A DNA stretch of 64,000 nucleotides from Zopfochytrium polystomum (GCA_025765615.1 JAIVFJ010000008.1:434001-498000); one strand, 5' to 3'. Numbered from the stretch's first letter, positions 16,580 to 29,254 are shown. Numbers and translations are program-made. Notes: generated from the letters alone by a model not told the origin.

Positions 16580-19500
16580 CTCCGCCAAGCTGCCCCTGTT
16601 TCATCACCACCACCAGCACCACAAACACCTCAGATTCCAAGCCCCACCAACTCACCATGGATGTCAAGATTCAACTCTCACCCAAGTCAACCATCACAAC
16701 CAAGGCCCTTATAGACTCTGGATCATCCTGCAACATCATTGATGCCACCCTTGCCAAGTCTTGTGCCATTCCCACCATCAAGAAATCCACACCCCTCAAG
16801 GTCCACTTTGCCAATCATGCTCTGTTCAAGGAAATCAGCCATGAAACCAAGCTAAACCTCCCATCCAAGACGTTCCACCATCCATGGTCAACCTGGAAGT
16901 ATTGGATCTTGGCTCACCCACATTCTCTGTCATCCTGGGATTACCATGGCTGCAAGCCCAGAACCCTGACATTGATTGGGTCACTGGTCAAGTCCAACCT
17001 CCATCAATTGGAACAGTCACCCAAAACTCAAGTCAAGCCCCCAAGTCTCATGCTCTCAAGCCCTTGATTCAAGATTCACAGCCAGCCAAGACTCAAGTTC
17101 CACAGTTCACAGTTCACAGTCAAGATTCAAGTAGAGCTCATAGAGCTCACAGTCATGGCCAAGACTCTAGTTCACAGAACCCACAGTCAAAGATTCAAGT
17201 ACCACAGTTCACAGTCCAAATTCAAGATTCAAGTTCCACAGCTCACAGTCTTTGCCAAGAACAGAACTCTCAGTCAAAGATTCAAGAATCACAGTTCCCA
17301 GTCAAGAATTCATGCCCCACTGCTGAAGAGCACAGGAACTTGGACCCATCAGACCTTTTGCTGGCATCCAAGCTACCAAAAGAATATCTCCCTTATGCTG
17401 ATGTGTTTTCCAAGACCAAGGCAGACCTGCTACCAGCTCAGAGGCCTTATGACTGTGAAATCCCCACTCAAGGATGAAACTTGCAGCCCATCTTTCAAGC
17501 CACTGTACCACCTCTCTCCACCAGAAGCCAAGGCCCTCCAAGAATACATTGAAGAAATGCTGAACAAGGGATTCATCCAACCTTCCAAGTCACCAGCTGG
17601 AGCTCCCATCTTTTTTGTCAAGAAGAAGGATGGGGGGCTGAGACCCTGCGTGGACTACAGAGATCTCAATGAGATGACAGTCAAGAACCGCTATCCACTG
17701 CCTCTCATCTCTGAATTACTGGACAAACTGAGCCATGCAAGGATATTTTCCAAGATTGACCTCAGAGGTGCCTACAATTTGGTCAGAATTAAGCCCCAGG
17801 ATCAATGGAAGACTGCCTTCAGATGCAAATACAGTCACTTTGAGTTCTTGGTCATGCCCTTTGGACTTACCAATGCTCCAGCTATTTTCCAAGGCATGAT
17901 GAATGACATCTTCAGGGATATTCTGGACCTTTTTGTCATTGTCTACCTGGATGATATCCTGGTATTTTCGTCCGACACTGCAAGCCATATGGGACATGTC
18001 AAGACTGTCTTGGAGAGACTCAGACAGCATCACCTCTATGCAAAGCTGGAGAAGTGTGAATTCCACAAGACCTCCATTGAGTTTTTGGGGTTCATTGTGT
18101 CTGACAAAGGGATCTCCATGGCACCAGACAAGATCCAAACTATTCTTGAATGGAAGGCTCCAAATTCCATCAAGGATGTTCAAAGCTTCCTTGGGTTTTG
18201 CAACTTCTACAGAACCTTCATTGCCAACTATTCTGCCATAGCCAAGCCTCTCACTGATCTCACCAAGAAGACCACCAAGTTTGAATGGACCCCAGCAGCA
18301 GAGCAAGCCTGGCTAGCTCTTAAGACAGCAACCACAAGTGCACCACTCCTTAAGCATGTGGATCCCTTGCTTCCCTTCACCTTGGAAACTGATGCCTCAG
18401 ACTATGCCCTCGGTGGTTCTGTCCCAGCCAAGCTCTCAGGACCCCTCTGCTCCTCTGCATCCAGTGGCATGTTACTCCAGGAAGCTGAACAGTGCTGAGT
18501 GTAACTACACAGTCCATGACAAGGAGTTGCTTGCAATTGTGGAAGCATTCAAATTCTGGAGACACTACTTGGCTGGTTCTAAAGGCATCTCTGTCTATTC
18601 TGATCACAAGAACCTCACCTTCTTCAGGGCAAGGAGGCAGGTGGGCTGAACTGCTCTCTGAGTATGACTTTAAGCTGTGCTATTCTCCTGGCCACCTTAA
18701 CACTGTGGCTGATGCCCTGTCAAGAAGAACAGACCTTGCACCTGAAGGGGGAGATGGTTTCACCCCACTATCCAAGACACACCTTTCATTGCTTCCTGAC
18801 AGTGTGTGGTCCCATGCTATTTCCAAGGACCCCAAGCCTCACAAGATTCAAATCAGCCAAGAGGAGGAAAAACTTGAGATACTCAAGACAAGGCATGATG
18901 CAGCAACAGCTGGACACCCAGGAGAACACAAGACATATGAGCTTGTTTCCAGAGACTTCTACTGGCCAGGCATGAGGAAGTACATCAAGAACTATGTCAG
19001 CAGCTGTGAAACCTGTCAAAGAAACAAATCCAGCAGACACAAGCCCTTTGGACTTCTGGAGCCCCTCCCAATTGCCATCAGCCCTTGGTCATCAATATCC
19101 ATGGACTTCATTGTGAAACTGCCCCCATCCCATGGATTTGACTCTATCCTTGTTGTCATCTGCAGAAGGACAAAGTTGGCCCATTTTATCCCCTGCACTG
19201 AGAATATAGATGCACAAGGAACAGCAGACCTGTTTTTGCAGCACATATTCAGGCTCCATGGGCTGCCTCAGTCAATCATCAGTGACAGAGGACCACAGTT
19301 CAGATCTCAATTTTGGAAAGCACTCACAGTAGCCCTTGGAATCAAGTCTCAACTGTCAACTGCTTATCACCCTCAGACTGATGGACAAACAGAAAGAACA
19401 AACCAGACTCTGGAGCAGTATTTGAGGTGCTATGTCAGCTATCAACAGGATGATTGGCCCACCCTCCCTCCGCTGGCAGAATTTGCTCTCAACAATTCTC

Positions 19501-20174
19501 TCCACTCAAGCACCCAGCTAGCTCCTTTCTTTGCAACCTATGGCTTCAATCCAAGAGGAGATCTTTTGGGACAAGAGACCCTATCCAATGTCCAAGCTCC
19601 TGCTGTGGCTTCACACTTGCATAAGCTCACGATCATCAGCACCTTCCTGGACTCCACCCTGAAGCCAGCCCAAGAAGATGCCTCAAGATTTGCCAACACT
19701 CACAGAATGGACCATGACCTTGCTGTGGGTCAGCAAGTTTGGCTTCTGAGGAAGAACTTGCAGACCAAAAGACCAAGTCCCAAGCTAGACAACCTCAAGT
19801 TGGGACCTTTCAAGATCTTGGAGCAAATCAATCCAGTCACCTTCAAGGTGGATCTCCCTGCGTCCATGAAGATCCACCCAGTTTTCCATGTCAGCCTTTT
19901 GGAGAAGTTTGTGGCCAATTCCATTCCAGGCAGAGTTGTTCCTCCTCCTCCTCCAGTTGAGGCAGAAGGTGAAGAGGAATTTGAGGTTGAACAAATCTTG
20001 GATGCCAAGTGGTTTGGAAGGACACTCAAGTTCCTTGTCAAGTGGAAAGGTTACTCAGATGCTGACAACACCTGGGAACCTGAGTCAAACCTCACTCACT
20101 GCCAAGACCTTCTGCTCAAGTTCAAGACCAGGTACCCCACCAAGTTGCAGAAGAGGCCTAAAAGGGGGAGATGA
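16537..20174 (+). pseudogene. gypsy-2 Pol, four frameshifts
   Basis: Order: protease (ALIDSGSSCNIID), Ser/Gln repeats, RT (FFVKKKDGGLRPCVDYRDLN, VMPFGLTNAP, active site YLDDILVF), RNase H (LETDASDYALGG, NYTVHDKELLAIVEAF), integrase HHCC and core (MDFIVKLP, SDRGPQFRSQFW, QTDGQTERTNQTLEQYL), and a chromodomain (EVEQILDAKWFG ... KWKGYSDADNTWEPE). Frame breaks lie near 16862 (one base missing relative to gypsy-1), 17470, 18415 and 18640; between them every domain is well kept. The last open part, 18650-20174, holds the whole integrase and chromodomain. The element is inactive as it stands but decayed recently. Confidence 0.9.
17085..17310 (+). repeat. Ser/Gln-coding repeats in pol linker
   Basis: Degenerate tandem words such as CACAGTTCACAGTCAAGATT encode repeated QFTVHSQDS/KIQVPQF units between protease and RT. 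The array in gypsy-1 (about 11950-12290) is longer, so the linker length varies. Confidence 0.65.
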
Positions 20175-20544
20175 TGTTATGAATCACCCTCTGGAAACCT
20201 CTGGAACCTTCTAGAACATTCCTTCATGGGACCTTCTGGAACCTTCTGGAACCTTCTAGAACATTCCTTCATGGAACCTTCTGGAACCTTCTGGAACCTT
20301 CTTTGCTTTCCTGACTTGTCTTGTTGTCATTGGTATCATTGGTGTCATTGGTATCATTGGTATCATTGTATTACTTATTGCTCTTTCTGGAACTTTCTTT
20401 GAGTCTTGCAAGGAACACTCTCAAAAGGTATAAAAGGGGGTGGGGGGACCTGTCCCATCCCTCAAGTGAATTATTGTTTCCAATACAATCATCACCCCTC
20501 TCAGTTCCTTGTCTGCCTTGTCCTGTCCTGCCATGTTCCTGACA
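20175..20544 (+). mobile_element. gypsy-2 3' LTR
   Basis: 370 bp with an HSE array at about 20203-20302. It differs from the 5' LTR at a few bases (GAACACTC for GAAGACTC, CCATGTTCC for CCCTGTTCC). The right flank enters Helitron sequence. Confidence 0.9.
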
Positions 20545-22548
20545 ATCAAGTATCCCTGAAATATCAACAGATGAAGGATGGGGATCTGGAACAGTGCCAG
20601 TTGGATTCTGCACAGCCTGTCGTGGATTGTTGGCAGAGATGAGTGTGTCCACGTAGTGGCAGACTCTTCTCTCAGCTGTCTTCCCTGCTTCAACAAGTTC
20701 ATGCAGACTTTCTGGATCGAGATTCTCCACCTCCAGTGCTTCTGGATTGGCCAGTTTCTTGGCAGCTTCCCTTCCAGTCCACACTTTGCCACATAGGTTC
20801 ACAAGGCCAGGATCATTTGAAAGCTTAACAGTACCATGAGCATGAACTGTTGTGTGTGCCTGCCACTCATATATGTACCAAATCCAATCATTCTTCAAGG
20901 TTTTTGAAAACAAAGCATCAACAAATGCTTCAAGGCGCTCTGTGAAATACCAAACCACAAAGTGTTGTCACCGAGAAACTTGCGAAGCCCTTTCTGCAGG
21001 GGACGCAAGAAGCCCTGCTGGCAGCAAGCAATGCAAATCTGGAAGATGATTGTCTGCATAGCTGAAAATGAAGAAAGCAGTTGCTGCACCCTTCTGCTGA
21101 AAAGCAGCTTCTAAAATTATGCCTCCTGTTATCCCAGTAGCTGTCAGAACCAGTAATATTGCCGGCATAAGCAGTTAATCTACACATGATTCCAGCCTTA
21201 GCCTCTTCATCTTCCAATGCTGCCAGATGCTCGTCTAGAGACATTGCCTCATCTCCTGGGTTATGCTGCAAATAAATGGAAGCTTGTCCGAGGCCCCTTC
21301 GTCATTCAGTGGAGTCCCTTCAACAGCAGGCCAATCCAGTAGTTGTTGACCTCTTTCCTGCTCTGTAAGAAGCTCCTCTGCCCCTCCTTCATCCACAATA
21401 GTTCCATAGGGGTTTAGGTTCTGCTCTTCAAGATCCTGATCCACAACAGCATTCTCATCAACCAATCCTTGACCTTCATCGTCATTTTCCAAAGCAACAG
21501 GCAAGTCTGGAGGAACACCATTTTCTGGAAGACCATCACAAGCAGCCTGGTCAAACTGAACACAATACTCAATAAAGTCAGGGTGGTTCTCCACCAAAAA
21601 CCTTGCAATCATCTGACTCTTGCTCTACAAACAGTCAAGTCTCTATATTGGCAGTGTTCATCTTGATTTGCTCTGCAAACAACAATAACTAAAACTGCAG
21701 CTGGGAGGTGAGGGACCTGCTTCACAAACTCAATACTCTGCTGGTGAAAGTTTGCCACAAAGCCTCAGTGCACATTTTCAGCCATTGCTGTGCAGCTGAT
21801 AGACAGTCATGATGAGAAGAACAGGAGAAAGCAGCATTTCTTCAACCATAGTGAGAGATCTCAGAGCTTGTCTTATTTCCAAATCAATGGTGGAGAATTC
21901 TGGGATCATGTCATTCTCAATTCCAAAAAGGGGAACCCCAGCATTTGGTGTTTCATCAGATCTGAATGGACTTCAGAACAAAAACAGTCAGCACTGGTTA
22001 ACTTACCTTTTTTGCACTGGTCACACTTATAGTTGTTGGCCACTGGAAGTGGCACGTCTTTTGCTGGCCAAAGCTCTCTGCAAACAGTGCAGTGAAGTGA
22101 GTTGTAGCAGGCCATTTTCTTGTGAAATTGAGTCATAGCAGTCTTTGCAAAAAGCTGCTCAATCAGAGGACCATTTTCTGCTGCATCAAACTGCTGCAAG
22201 TAGTCGCCTTGAGGAATTTGGTCCTATAGAATGCAAATAACTAGTTTGACTGAAGCAAATATGAAAGGTTGGTCAAAGAGAGCGAAACCTGTAGTGTAGG
22301 TTCATTTGCCTCATGCCTCTCATTCTCAGGCTGTGCAACTGCCTCTGCTGCAGCTTGTGCTTCACCATGAGCAAGTGCTGTCGTTGGAATTTTTGCCTTT
22401 TTTCTTTCTTGTCGATCTTTTCTCCTTTTTTTATTTTTCTACTCTTTTTTTTGCTTTTTTTTCTATTTTGCCTGCTTTTTTTTTCTATTTTGTCTGCTTT
22501 TTTTTCCCTTTTTTTTGTCCTTTCCTGTTTTCTACATGTTTCTGACAA
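20545..22548 (-). pseudogene. Helitron Rep/helicase protein, N-terminal remnant
   Basis: Read on the minus strand from 22548: a Lys-rich start, a probable intron, then a zinc-type segment (CYNSLHCTVCRELWP ... YKCDQC). Next come LTMVEEMLLSP and MTVYQL, as in the DUF6570 region found in Helitron proteins. The Helitron-like N-terminal domain follows (AFFIFSYADNHLPDL; VVWYFTERLEAFVDAL; TVHAHGTVKLSNDPGL, the last with an H-x-H as in Rep). Several introns or frame breaks separate the parts. It is cut at 20545 by the gypsy LTR, so the Rep catalytic end and the helicase are missing. Confidence 0.75.
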
Positions 22549-22644
22549 AACCCCTAAGCGAATTAATGATTGGTTCCCCTAATTCACGAATCAAAAAACG
22601 AGCCCTGGGGGATTCACGTGTAGGTTTTGCTGAGCAGGCTTGGA

Positions 22645-22800
22645 ATAATTCACTTGAGGGATGGGACAGGTCCCCCATCACCCTTTTATACCTTTTGAGA
22701 GTCTTCCTTGTCAAAATTCAAAGAAAATTCCAGAAAGAGCAATTAGTAATACAATGATACAAATGATAGCAAAGACAACAACAAGACAAGTCAGAAAAGA
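22645..22800 (-). mobile_element. truncated family-B LTR
   Basis: Minus-strand match to the part of the gypsy LTR from just after the HSE array through the TATA box (CTTTTATACC) to AATAATTCACTTGAGG. The HSE array and both termini are missing, and it is more diverged than the other copies. Confidence 0.8.
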
Positions 22801-24169
22801 CTGTTGAGCAAGGTTTACGCTACTCTGCACCTAGTTGGACAGCGCAAACCACAGAAATAAACCCAAGGACACTGACTAATGCAGCCGAATGCCCAGCATC
22901 TGAATAGCCGCCACGGTAAATGTTGGGCAGGAAGAAGAAGATATTCCAAATGCCAGAAAACAGCTTCAAAGAAAAAGAAACCTCAAAGTTAAAATCTCTC
23001 AAAATATTTAAGGATAAGGTAGGGGGAGAGAGAGAGATAGAGAGAGAGAGAGAAGCGGCGCTGCACGAGCGCTGAAGGCTGCGAGTGTAGTGTATCGAAA
23101 TTGTCCAAAATCGACGAAGATCCAATTTTCGCGGAGGCGGCGGCGTGCAGCCGGAGGCTGCGAGTCTGCTGAACGGGTAAAATGGCGGCGCCAAAGCCGC
23201 CAGGATGGAGCAAGAAGAGTCCCACCTTCTCCTACCTGGTTGCACCTTCTTCCTTGGATTGAGTTGGAACACTCTCCTTGGAGTGAGACAAGTTGTTTTT
23301 GGTTCTGTTAAGTGGAAAACAGTTCTGATTTGGTTCAACAGGCACCTCTGCACACTAACTGTTCCTTGTGTCTGCCCTTTGTCTCTCCAACCCCATCCAA
23401 CTCAGGGTTTCACTTGTTGTTTATTTCTTTTGTTGTTTCTTTTTATGGGTTGTAGTGGCTTGCCACTCCCCTTACTGATTTAGTCAGTTCTGTCTCTGGT
23501 CTAACTTGGCTTTGGCCTTGTGCCTCAGATGCAACCCTTCTGTGTCTTGTACCAGAGGATTGTGATTGTGTCTGTTTCATGCTTTGGTGTGAGAAACCCC
23601 TCTTTTGTGTTAGAGATTTCTTTGTGTTTTTGCCCAAGAAAAACAAAGAAATCTCTAAGACTCCAAATACACTTTCCTGTCTAGTTCCCCTAGACACCCT
23701 CCTTTTGCAACTTTCATTAGTCAGTTTTGGTATTTAGGTCCATGCTCTAGTTTCCACCTATGGCCCTAGGTGAGGAGTAAGAGAGCACAGTCTCACAATC
23801 CTGTATGCCCTCTCGACAGCTATTCTGGCGAAAATTGAAACCAAAAACATACCTTAATCACGGCATCTATCAACATAACAACATAATAATACGCAAACCT
23901 TGTGGATGAGTGCGCAAAATTGAAGCGCTAGTGAAAATCCGAAGACGCGGCAGGAAAAGGCGTCAGAATATGGCAGCTAAGTGCGTAACCTGCGTCGCTG
24001 ACAAGATATTTTCCGTCTGGAAATATTGAATTTGGCTGAGTGTTGCAAGATTGCAAGTTTCAGATGACTGCAAACACAAGAGTATTATGCTCACCTTCAT
24101 TTGATGACCAATAACAGAAAGGTTGAAAAGTCGCCCATCATGGATGGACCCAGCACCACCGCCACAAAC
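22801..24169. other. interval with no recognised gene
   Basis: Contains a (GA)n tract at about 23024-23054 and GC-rich sequence at 23055-23220. A minus-strand open frame at 22820-23353 is compositionally biased and resembles no family I know. Nothing else stands out. Confidence 0.4.
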
Positions 24170-24740
24170 CTGTTTGACTATTTAGCAACAGTATTGTGAT
24201 TGATGTGAAACTTGCATCTCAGAAGTTCTTGTCACCGTCGACGATTTTTTGGAATGCAATCGATGCCCAACCTTTTCGATGATGTACGTGTTCCAGCTAT
24301 TGTATGAAGGCTTTTCAATTGGGATATGAGTACTGTCGATGGCACCAACAATGCCTGTCAATCCTTGCTTCAATGCAACAGGCTGTTTCGATCATGGCCC
24401 ACCCCTTGATGTCAGTTTGCACCAGATAGCTGGAACAAGTGGTAAAATCCATGCGTGCAAAAGAATTGATAAGACCAACCTTACGACTTTTGAATAGAGG
24501 CTTTCATTGACAGCATGCATGAATCGGATTGTTGCTGTATGTCCGTTGGTGATGCCAACACTAAATACATCAGCAACTGTTGCATATGAGGAGCCACTGC
24601 TGAGTCGATAGAGGGCGATTGCTACATTTGCCTCGACAGGAAACGGTGATGCACCATGGTGGCTTCGTTGCAGCTGAGGCTTAGGGCAAGCCACGAGCCA
24701 AGCAAAGTCATTTTGGCTCGTGCGGAATTGTCTTACCACG
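24170..24740 (-). pseudogene. PIF/Harbinger transposase remnant
   Basis: Minus strand. A helix-turn-helix part reads VEANVAIALYRLSSGSSYATVADVF-SVG, as in DDE_Tnp_4-type transposases. The first catalytic block follows, GAIDSTHIPIEKPSY, in a shifted frame. The second and third catalytic residues are absent, and no terminal inverted repeats were found. It is an old fragment, distinct in sequence from the Harbinger at 55840. Confidence 0.7.
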
Positions 24741-24967
24741 AGACTGCAGCAGGCGGGTGAGTACTATTAATCCACAAACAAACAAACCTCCCAGGCTGCT
24801 GACAAGTCCCTAGATTTCATCCACCAATCAAAATTCGAGTTGCACCCCCTAATCTCGAGCTGGAAAAAAAACAATTTTCGCATTGTATGTCCTGTTTGTC
24901 TGTCTGTCTCTCCCCCTCGCTTCTGTCAGTGCCTGACTGTCTGTGTGTCTGTCTATCTCTCTCTATT

Positions 24968-25023
<56 letters not shown>

Positions 25024-25546
25024 TCCGTCTCTTCCTCTCTCACTCTCACTCTCACTCTCTCGCTCTCGCTTTCCCTTCTTCACGCTATCCGTGCGGCCAA
25101 AGGCCGCGAGGGTGGCAGGAATAGCTTCCAGCTTCAGCAGGAATAATGCCATTTGTTCCGTTTTGCAAGCAACATATTTTGTTGAATGCAGAGTTTAGCG
25201 AGTGAGAGAGCAAAACGAAACGAAAAAATGGTTCTGGCAGTAGCTTTGCTGCTGCCATTATGGTTTTGAAAAGAACGATGAGACTGCAGCCAAAGGCTGC
25301 AAATCTAGCGGCAGCTTTACCGTTGCTATATCAGTCAGCTGCTATGGCAACTGTCAGACAGAGAAAAAATGAGTATGGCAATGGCCAATAAAAGATGAGT
25401 TGCTGCCACAAAGGTGTTGAAAATGATGATTGCAGCCGTCAGCTGCGAATCTAGCAGCAACCTAGCTACCGCTACATCTGGCCGCAGTGATGGTAAAAAG
25501 AAAATTAGCTAATAACATAATTATGGTGTTGAAGTTGAATAGTACT
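24741..25546. other. microsatellite and diverged repeats, no gene
   Basis: A long (CT)n tract spans about 24955-25062, with almost pure CT at 24975-25020. Two related segments near 25290-25330 and 25430-25490 share words such as CTGCxAATCTAGC. No coding evidence. Confidence 0.5.
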
Positions 25547-25958
25547 GTTAGGCGGAACTGACTGGTTAGCAGCAAGAGGCACAAGACGGACCCGAACCTA
25601 TTGTGACTTGTCAGTTATTGTTCTCACAATGCCCATGGGAGAACAAGTCACTGCCAATGCAGACCTGGGCGCTGGCTCGCACTGATGACAAATACTCTAA
25701 GTATTAAGTGGAACAGAAACCTGGTGTCAACAGTTTTCCTCCTCCTCTGCTCAAGCAGATAATATAGGAGAGGTTCTTACACTGTGCCAGTCACTCTTAA
25801 CTAGCAACTATTACAGCGTGCATATCATTATTATGTATCAATTATTGATAACAGAGTTTCTTTCTTTCTCTCTAAGTTGGGGAGAAGGACCACCCACAAA
25901 CACACATCTCCACTTCATTCACTCCTTCCACTCACTCACTCAGAGTAGACTGTTTACA
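25547..25958 (+). mobile_element. LTR family C, copy 1
   Basis: 412 bp, TGTTAGGCGG to CTGTTTACA, closely matching 40056-40463 (408 bp). TG...CA ends and two separate copies suggest an LTR, but no internal domain is seen. Flanks are agtac (left) and acaac (right), so there is no local target duplication. Confidence 0.7.
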
Positions 25959-26385
25959 ACAACCACATTAGCATCTTTAAGTTTCTTCAGTAAAACAACC
26001 ACTCACCCAGCAAAGGTGCTGCAGCAACAGGTGCTCGATTGTCATCAGTCCCTTTCACATTTGAAATAAGTTGGAGAAGGGATCGATTGTCTTCTTGTTT
26101 AGAAAGTATTCTGATCAGATGGTCATCTTTCAATTTTGCCCCCAAAAGATGTCAGAATAGCAGAAAGCGGTGGGTGGCCAGGAAAATCTCCAATTGACTT
26201 TTGTGACAGAACAGAATCTATCAGCCATGAGGAATGTGTTATGAAAGAAATTACACTCCTGCATTCCAAACCAGTGCGCAAAAACTCTGGGAAAAGGCAA
26301 CTTTACCCCAAAAAAGCAAAGAGCTGTTCCTCTTCCAATGGTCTCTCACCCTCCTTAGCTGGAGTATTGAAAAGGACATCATCCC
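25959..26385 (-). other. coding-like fragment, unknown family
   Basis: Minus-strand frames across 26100-26385 and 26700-26860 read as protein-like segments (WKYRQSAFRVAKLWILASQ) and line up across the solo LTR, as if one coding region had been interrupted. No family is recognised. Confidence 0.3.
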
Positions 26386-26694
26386 TGTCAGGAACAGGGC
26401 AGGACAGGACAAGGCAGACAAGGAACTGAGAGGAGTGATGATTGTATTGGAAACAATAATTCACTTGAGGGATGGGACAGGTCCCCCATCCCCCTTTTAT
26501 ACCCTTTGAGAGTCTTCCTTGTCAAGACCTCAAAGAAAGTTCCAGAAAGAGCAATTAGTAATACAATGATACCAATGATACCAATGACAACAAGACAAGT
26601 CAGGAAAGCAAAGGAGGTTCCAGAAGGTTCCACAAGGTTCCATGAAGGAATGTTCTAGAAGGTTCCAGAGGTTTCCAGAGGGTGATTCATAACA
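26386..26694 (-). mobile_element. solo family-B LTR
   Basis: 309 bp on the minus strand, TGTTATGAATC to CCTGACA, flanked by the perfect target duplication ATCCC (26381-26385 and 26695-26699). HSE pentamers lie at about 26610-26668. It is a product of recombination between the two LTRs of a full insertion. Confidence 0.93.
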
Positions 26695-27420
26695 ATCCCC
26701 ATCCTGACGAAGTGTTCTCTGCGGCAACCAGTCAGACCCAGATTTTACATATGCACTATTTTTGCTTTGAGAAGCAAGAATCCACAACTTTGCCACCCTG
26801 AAAGCTGATTGCCTGTACTTCCAAGAGTGGTTTCCATTAACTCTTGTGTCCATGCCGCAGATTTCTTTTTGTTTGTATTAAAAGTTTCATTCATGGCTGG
26901 TGAAAGAAGTCTGTTTGGCAATCAATGAGATGCAATAACTTGAAGTCTTCAGAAACCTACATTTTCAGCACAAGAGAGGTGAAAACAGTGAGCTCCATAG
27001 CATCTTTCATTTCATCCAGGCGATGCAGAGCTGCACTCGTAAACTTGAGGAATATTCCAGTGTGGTATGTAGGTTCCTCTGCAGCAGTGATCTGAGAGAG
27101 CTGACTGTTCACTCCTAGCTTCATGGTTTGACCCACTTAAATTGGAGCACCTCCTCAATAGCAAGCCGTGCAGCAATGAAATATCGATTATTGGATGAAT
27201 CAACATTTTCAGCTTCCCCAAAGGGTAGCAAGTTCAAGCAGTACTTCCACACACCAGTCAAATTCCTCAGACTGAAAGAATTCATTGACTTTTACAACAA
27301 CATCAAGGAGGGTCATGCTGATTGGGAAAAGCAAACATAAGTTCCAAAACAAAAAAAAAGCGAACTTGCACAAACTCACCTGGTTCTTCCTTTCTGGTCC
27401 AAGACTTGGCGCCAAAGAAC
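26695..27420 (-). pseudogene. coding-like fragments, unknown family
   Basis: Minus-strand stretches separated by stops or introns: YFIAARLAIEEVLQFKWV, then a short frame beginning MKLGVNSQLSQITAAEE and containing FLKFTSAALHRLDEMKDAM, then WKYRQSAFRVAKLW. They look like pieces of one protein. I do not recognise it; a mobile-element origin is likely from the setting. Confidence 0.3.
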
Positions 27421-28107
27421 AGGATACGCTCTATCAAACAAATTGCCAGCTTGTCGAATTAATGGGCGAACTCTGTCCCAGAGACCAGCACCATTGTAAC
27501 TTGCAAGTTGAGCTGGTGACAATGATGGTGATTTTGCCATTGTTGTATGGTCTGATATGTGTGTGAATTTGTTTTCAAACCCTGCAGCATCGCGATTGGT
27601 GTCACGCTGTTGAATGGCTTCAGTGGCTGTGGGAAGATCTGCAGTGTGGTGGCATCCATTGTCCTGCCATTTGGTGGCAGTGGTAGGGAAGACGACGATG
27701 ATATCGTTGCATCAGTAGCGATCAGGCTCGCTGTCCTGGCAATCAGCAACACGATGTTGAATGGCATCAGCGGTGGTGGGGAGATCTGCAGCATGGTCGT
27801 ATCCATTGTGGGCTCTGGGGGCTGAGTGCTATCCATCCCAATGCAACGAAAAAAGATTGACACCACCGATCGTGCAACAGTCCATCAAGGGATCGAACCA
27901 AAACCATCCAGCGCTTCGAATGAACAATCACTTTCACCAGTTAGCTATACAGCCTGTTTTCAACCCCTCGCCCACCAATCACAACACCCAATTCTCTCGA
28001 AAGCAACCTGTTCTGAATCAAAACTTCAATTGCTCAGTATCCCAATTCTATTTTGTTCTTATCTCCTACCTTGAAACCCCTTTAACAAACCTTTGCCCTG
28101 ACACAAT
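27421..28107. other. interval with an internal duplication, no gene
   Basis: Two copies of about 50 bp starting TTGAATGGC (about 27611 and 27755) are separated by about 145 bp and are roughly 80% alike. No supported gene. Confidence 0.4.
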
Positions 28108-29060
28108 ATGAGTGTCAAACTAGTCCACCAGGCTCTCAATAACCCCATCTACTTTGACACATGGTACGAAGACATACTTGGCTACTCGCTGGCAAGGATG
28201 CACTTGCTACTGTGAGCCTTCCAGCAGCACAACGTGCTGGCGCTGCTGTTGGCGCAGCTGCCAGAGCTGGAGTTGGAGCTGCTGGAGCTGGTACTGACAC
28301 TGCTGCTGCTGCCGGAGCCGCTGCTGGAGCTGCTGCTGGAGCCGGCCCTGCTGCTGCTGGTGCAGGATTTGTCAACTGGACTGCTGCAGTACCCCCCAAT
28401 GTGGAGTGATCAGATGTCATGCGTGTCCTCCCAGTGCATGTACTCAACCACCCACAGTATGTCGGCTACTGGACCTTCAGTGATGACAGAACTGTCTTTC
28501 CTGGAACCTACGCACAAAACAAGCTGGCCATGATGCACATTCGGAATCATGTTGGCAAAAACCTCAAGCAAAAGATTAGTGGCATCTACTTTGCTTTGAG
28601 GCCCTCGCCGAACAAGCACAAAGTCAGCCGTGTCCACCCAGCACAGGTTATGAACCTTATCGACAAGTTCAAGAAACTTTGCGTTGGAGAGAAAGAAATA
28701 ATCGTGGATTTCCAGCAGAAATTTGAGACACACTATGCATCCCTACAGCGTGCATGGGAACTCACTCCAATCGACATGCGCAACCAGATTGACATAACCC
28801 TAAGTTTTCGTCCTGCTGTCCATGTATTAAACCAAAGTTTCAAGAACAACAAATACTGGTTTCCCCAAGTCAACCACTATATGAGCAAGATTGATGACGG
28901 CACCATCGCAGACATCACTGGTCTGTTCGATTACCTGAAAATTATGGATGCCTGCAACTGTGATCCTGAAGATTTTGTGGAGCCACCTGCTGACCCAGTG
29001 AACAAGGCAGACTTACTCAGTGGTCCCCAAGGTCGACAGAATGATGGCCACTGCTGACAG
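28108..29060 (+). pseudogene. copia-3 Gag, with alanine-rich expansion
   Basis: Opens as a copia-like gag. A GCT/GCC/GGA repeat at about 28225-28370 encodes an Ala/Gly run (pattern AAAGAAAGAG). The body continues from WTFSDDRTVFPGTYAQNKL to LFDYLKIMDACNCDPEDF. Two frame changes separate the parts. The continuation at 29060-29240 is Arg/Lys-rich in another frame, typical of the basic gag tail. Confidence 0.55.
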
Positions 29061-29254
29061 GCAGACAGGTCAGAGCGACACCATGCTTGCTTTGACTCTT
29101 GTGAGAAGCAACACAGCAACCGTCGGGAGAGGCCTCGTAAGGAACGACCTGACCAAGGTGGTCGCCAGAACTTGGAGCAGTCTGAGTGTCGCTGCAGCCA
29201 GAGAGAAAGGAACAGCAACAACAACCCACCTGCAGCATCGGCAACTGTAGATGT

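Larger units (their letters stand above)
15228..20544 (+). mobile_element. gypsy-2: Ty3/gypsy chromodomain element
   Basis: Family-B LTRs at 15228-15597 and 20175-20544 (370 bp each, a few differences) with the complete gag-protease-RT-RNase H-integrase-chromodomain order. The left flank is aagcc, the right flank atcaa, so no target duplication is present; the left side is LINE and the right side a Helitron. The two ends probably come from different insertions joined by LTR recombination. Confidence 0.92.

Noticed and set aside
22820..23353. 177-codon minus-strand open frame as a gene
   Set aside because: It runs over a GA microsatellite and low-complexity sequence, has no recognisable motif and no supporting context.
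24840..25198. Ser/Leu-rich open frames over a CT tract
   Set aside because: They come from the (CT)n microsatellite read in three frames.
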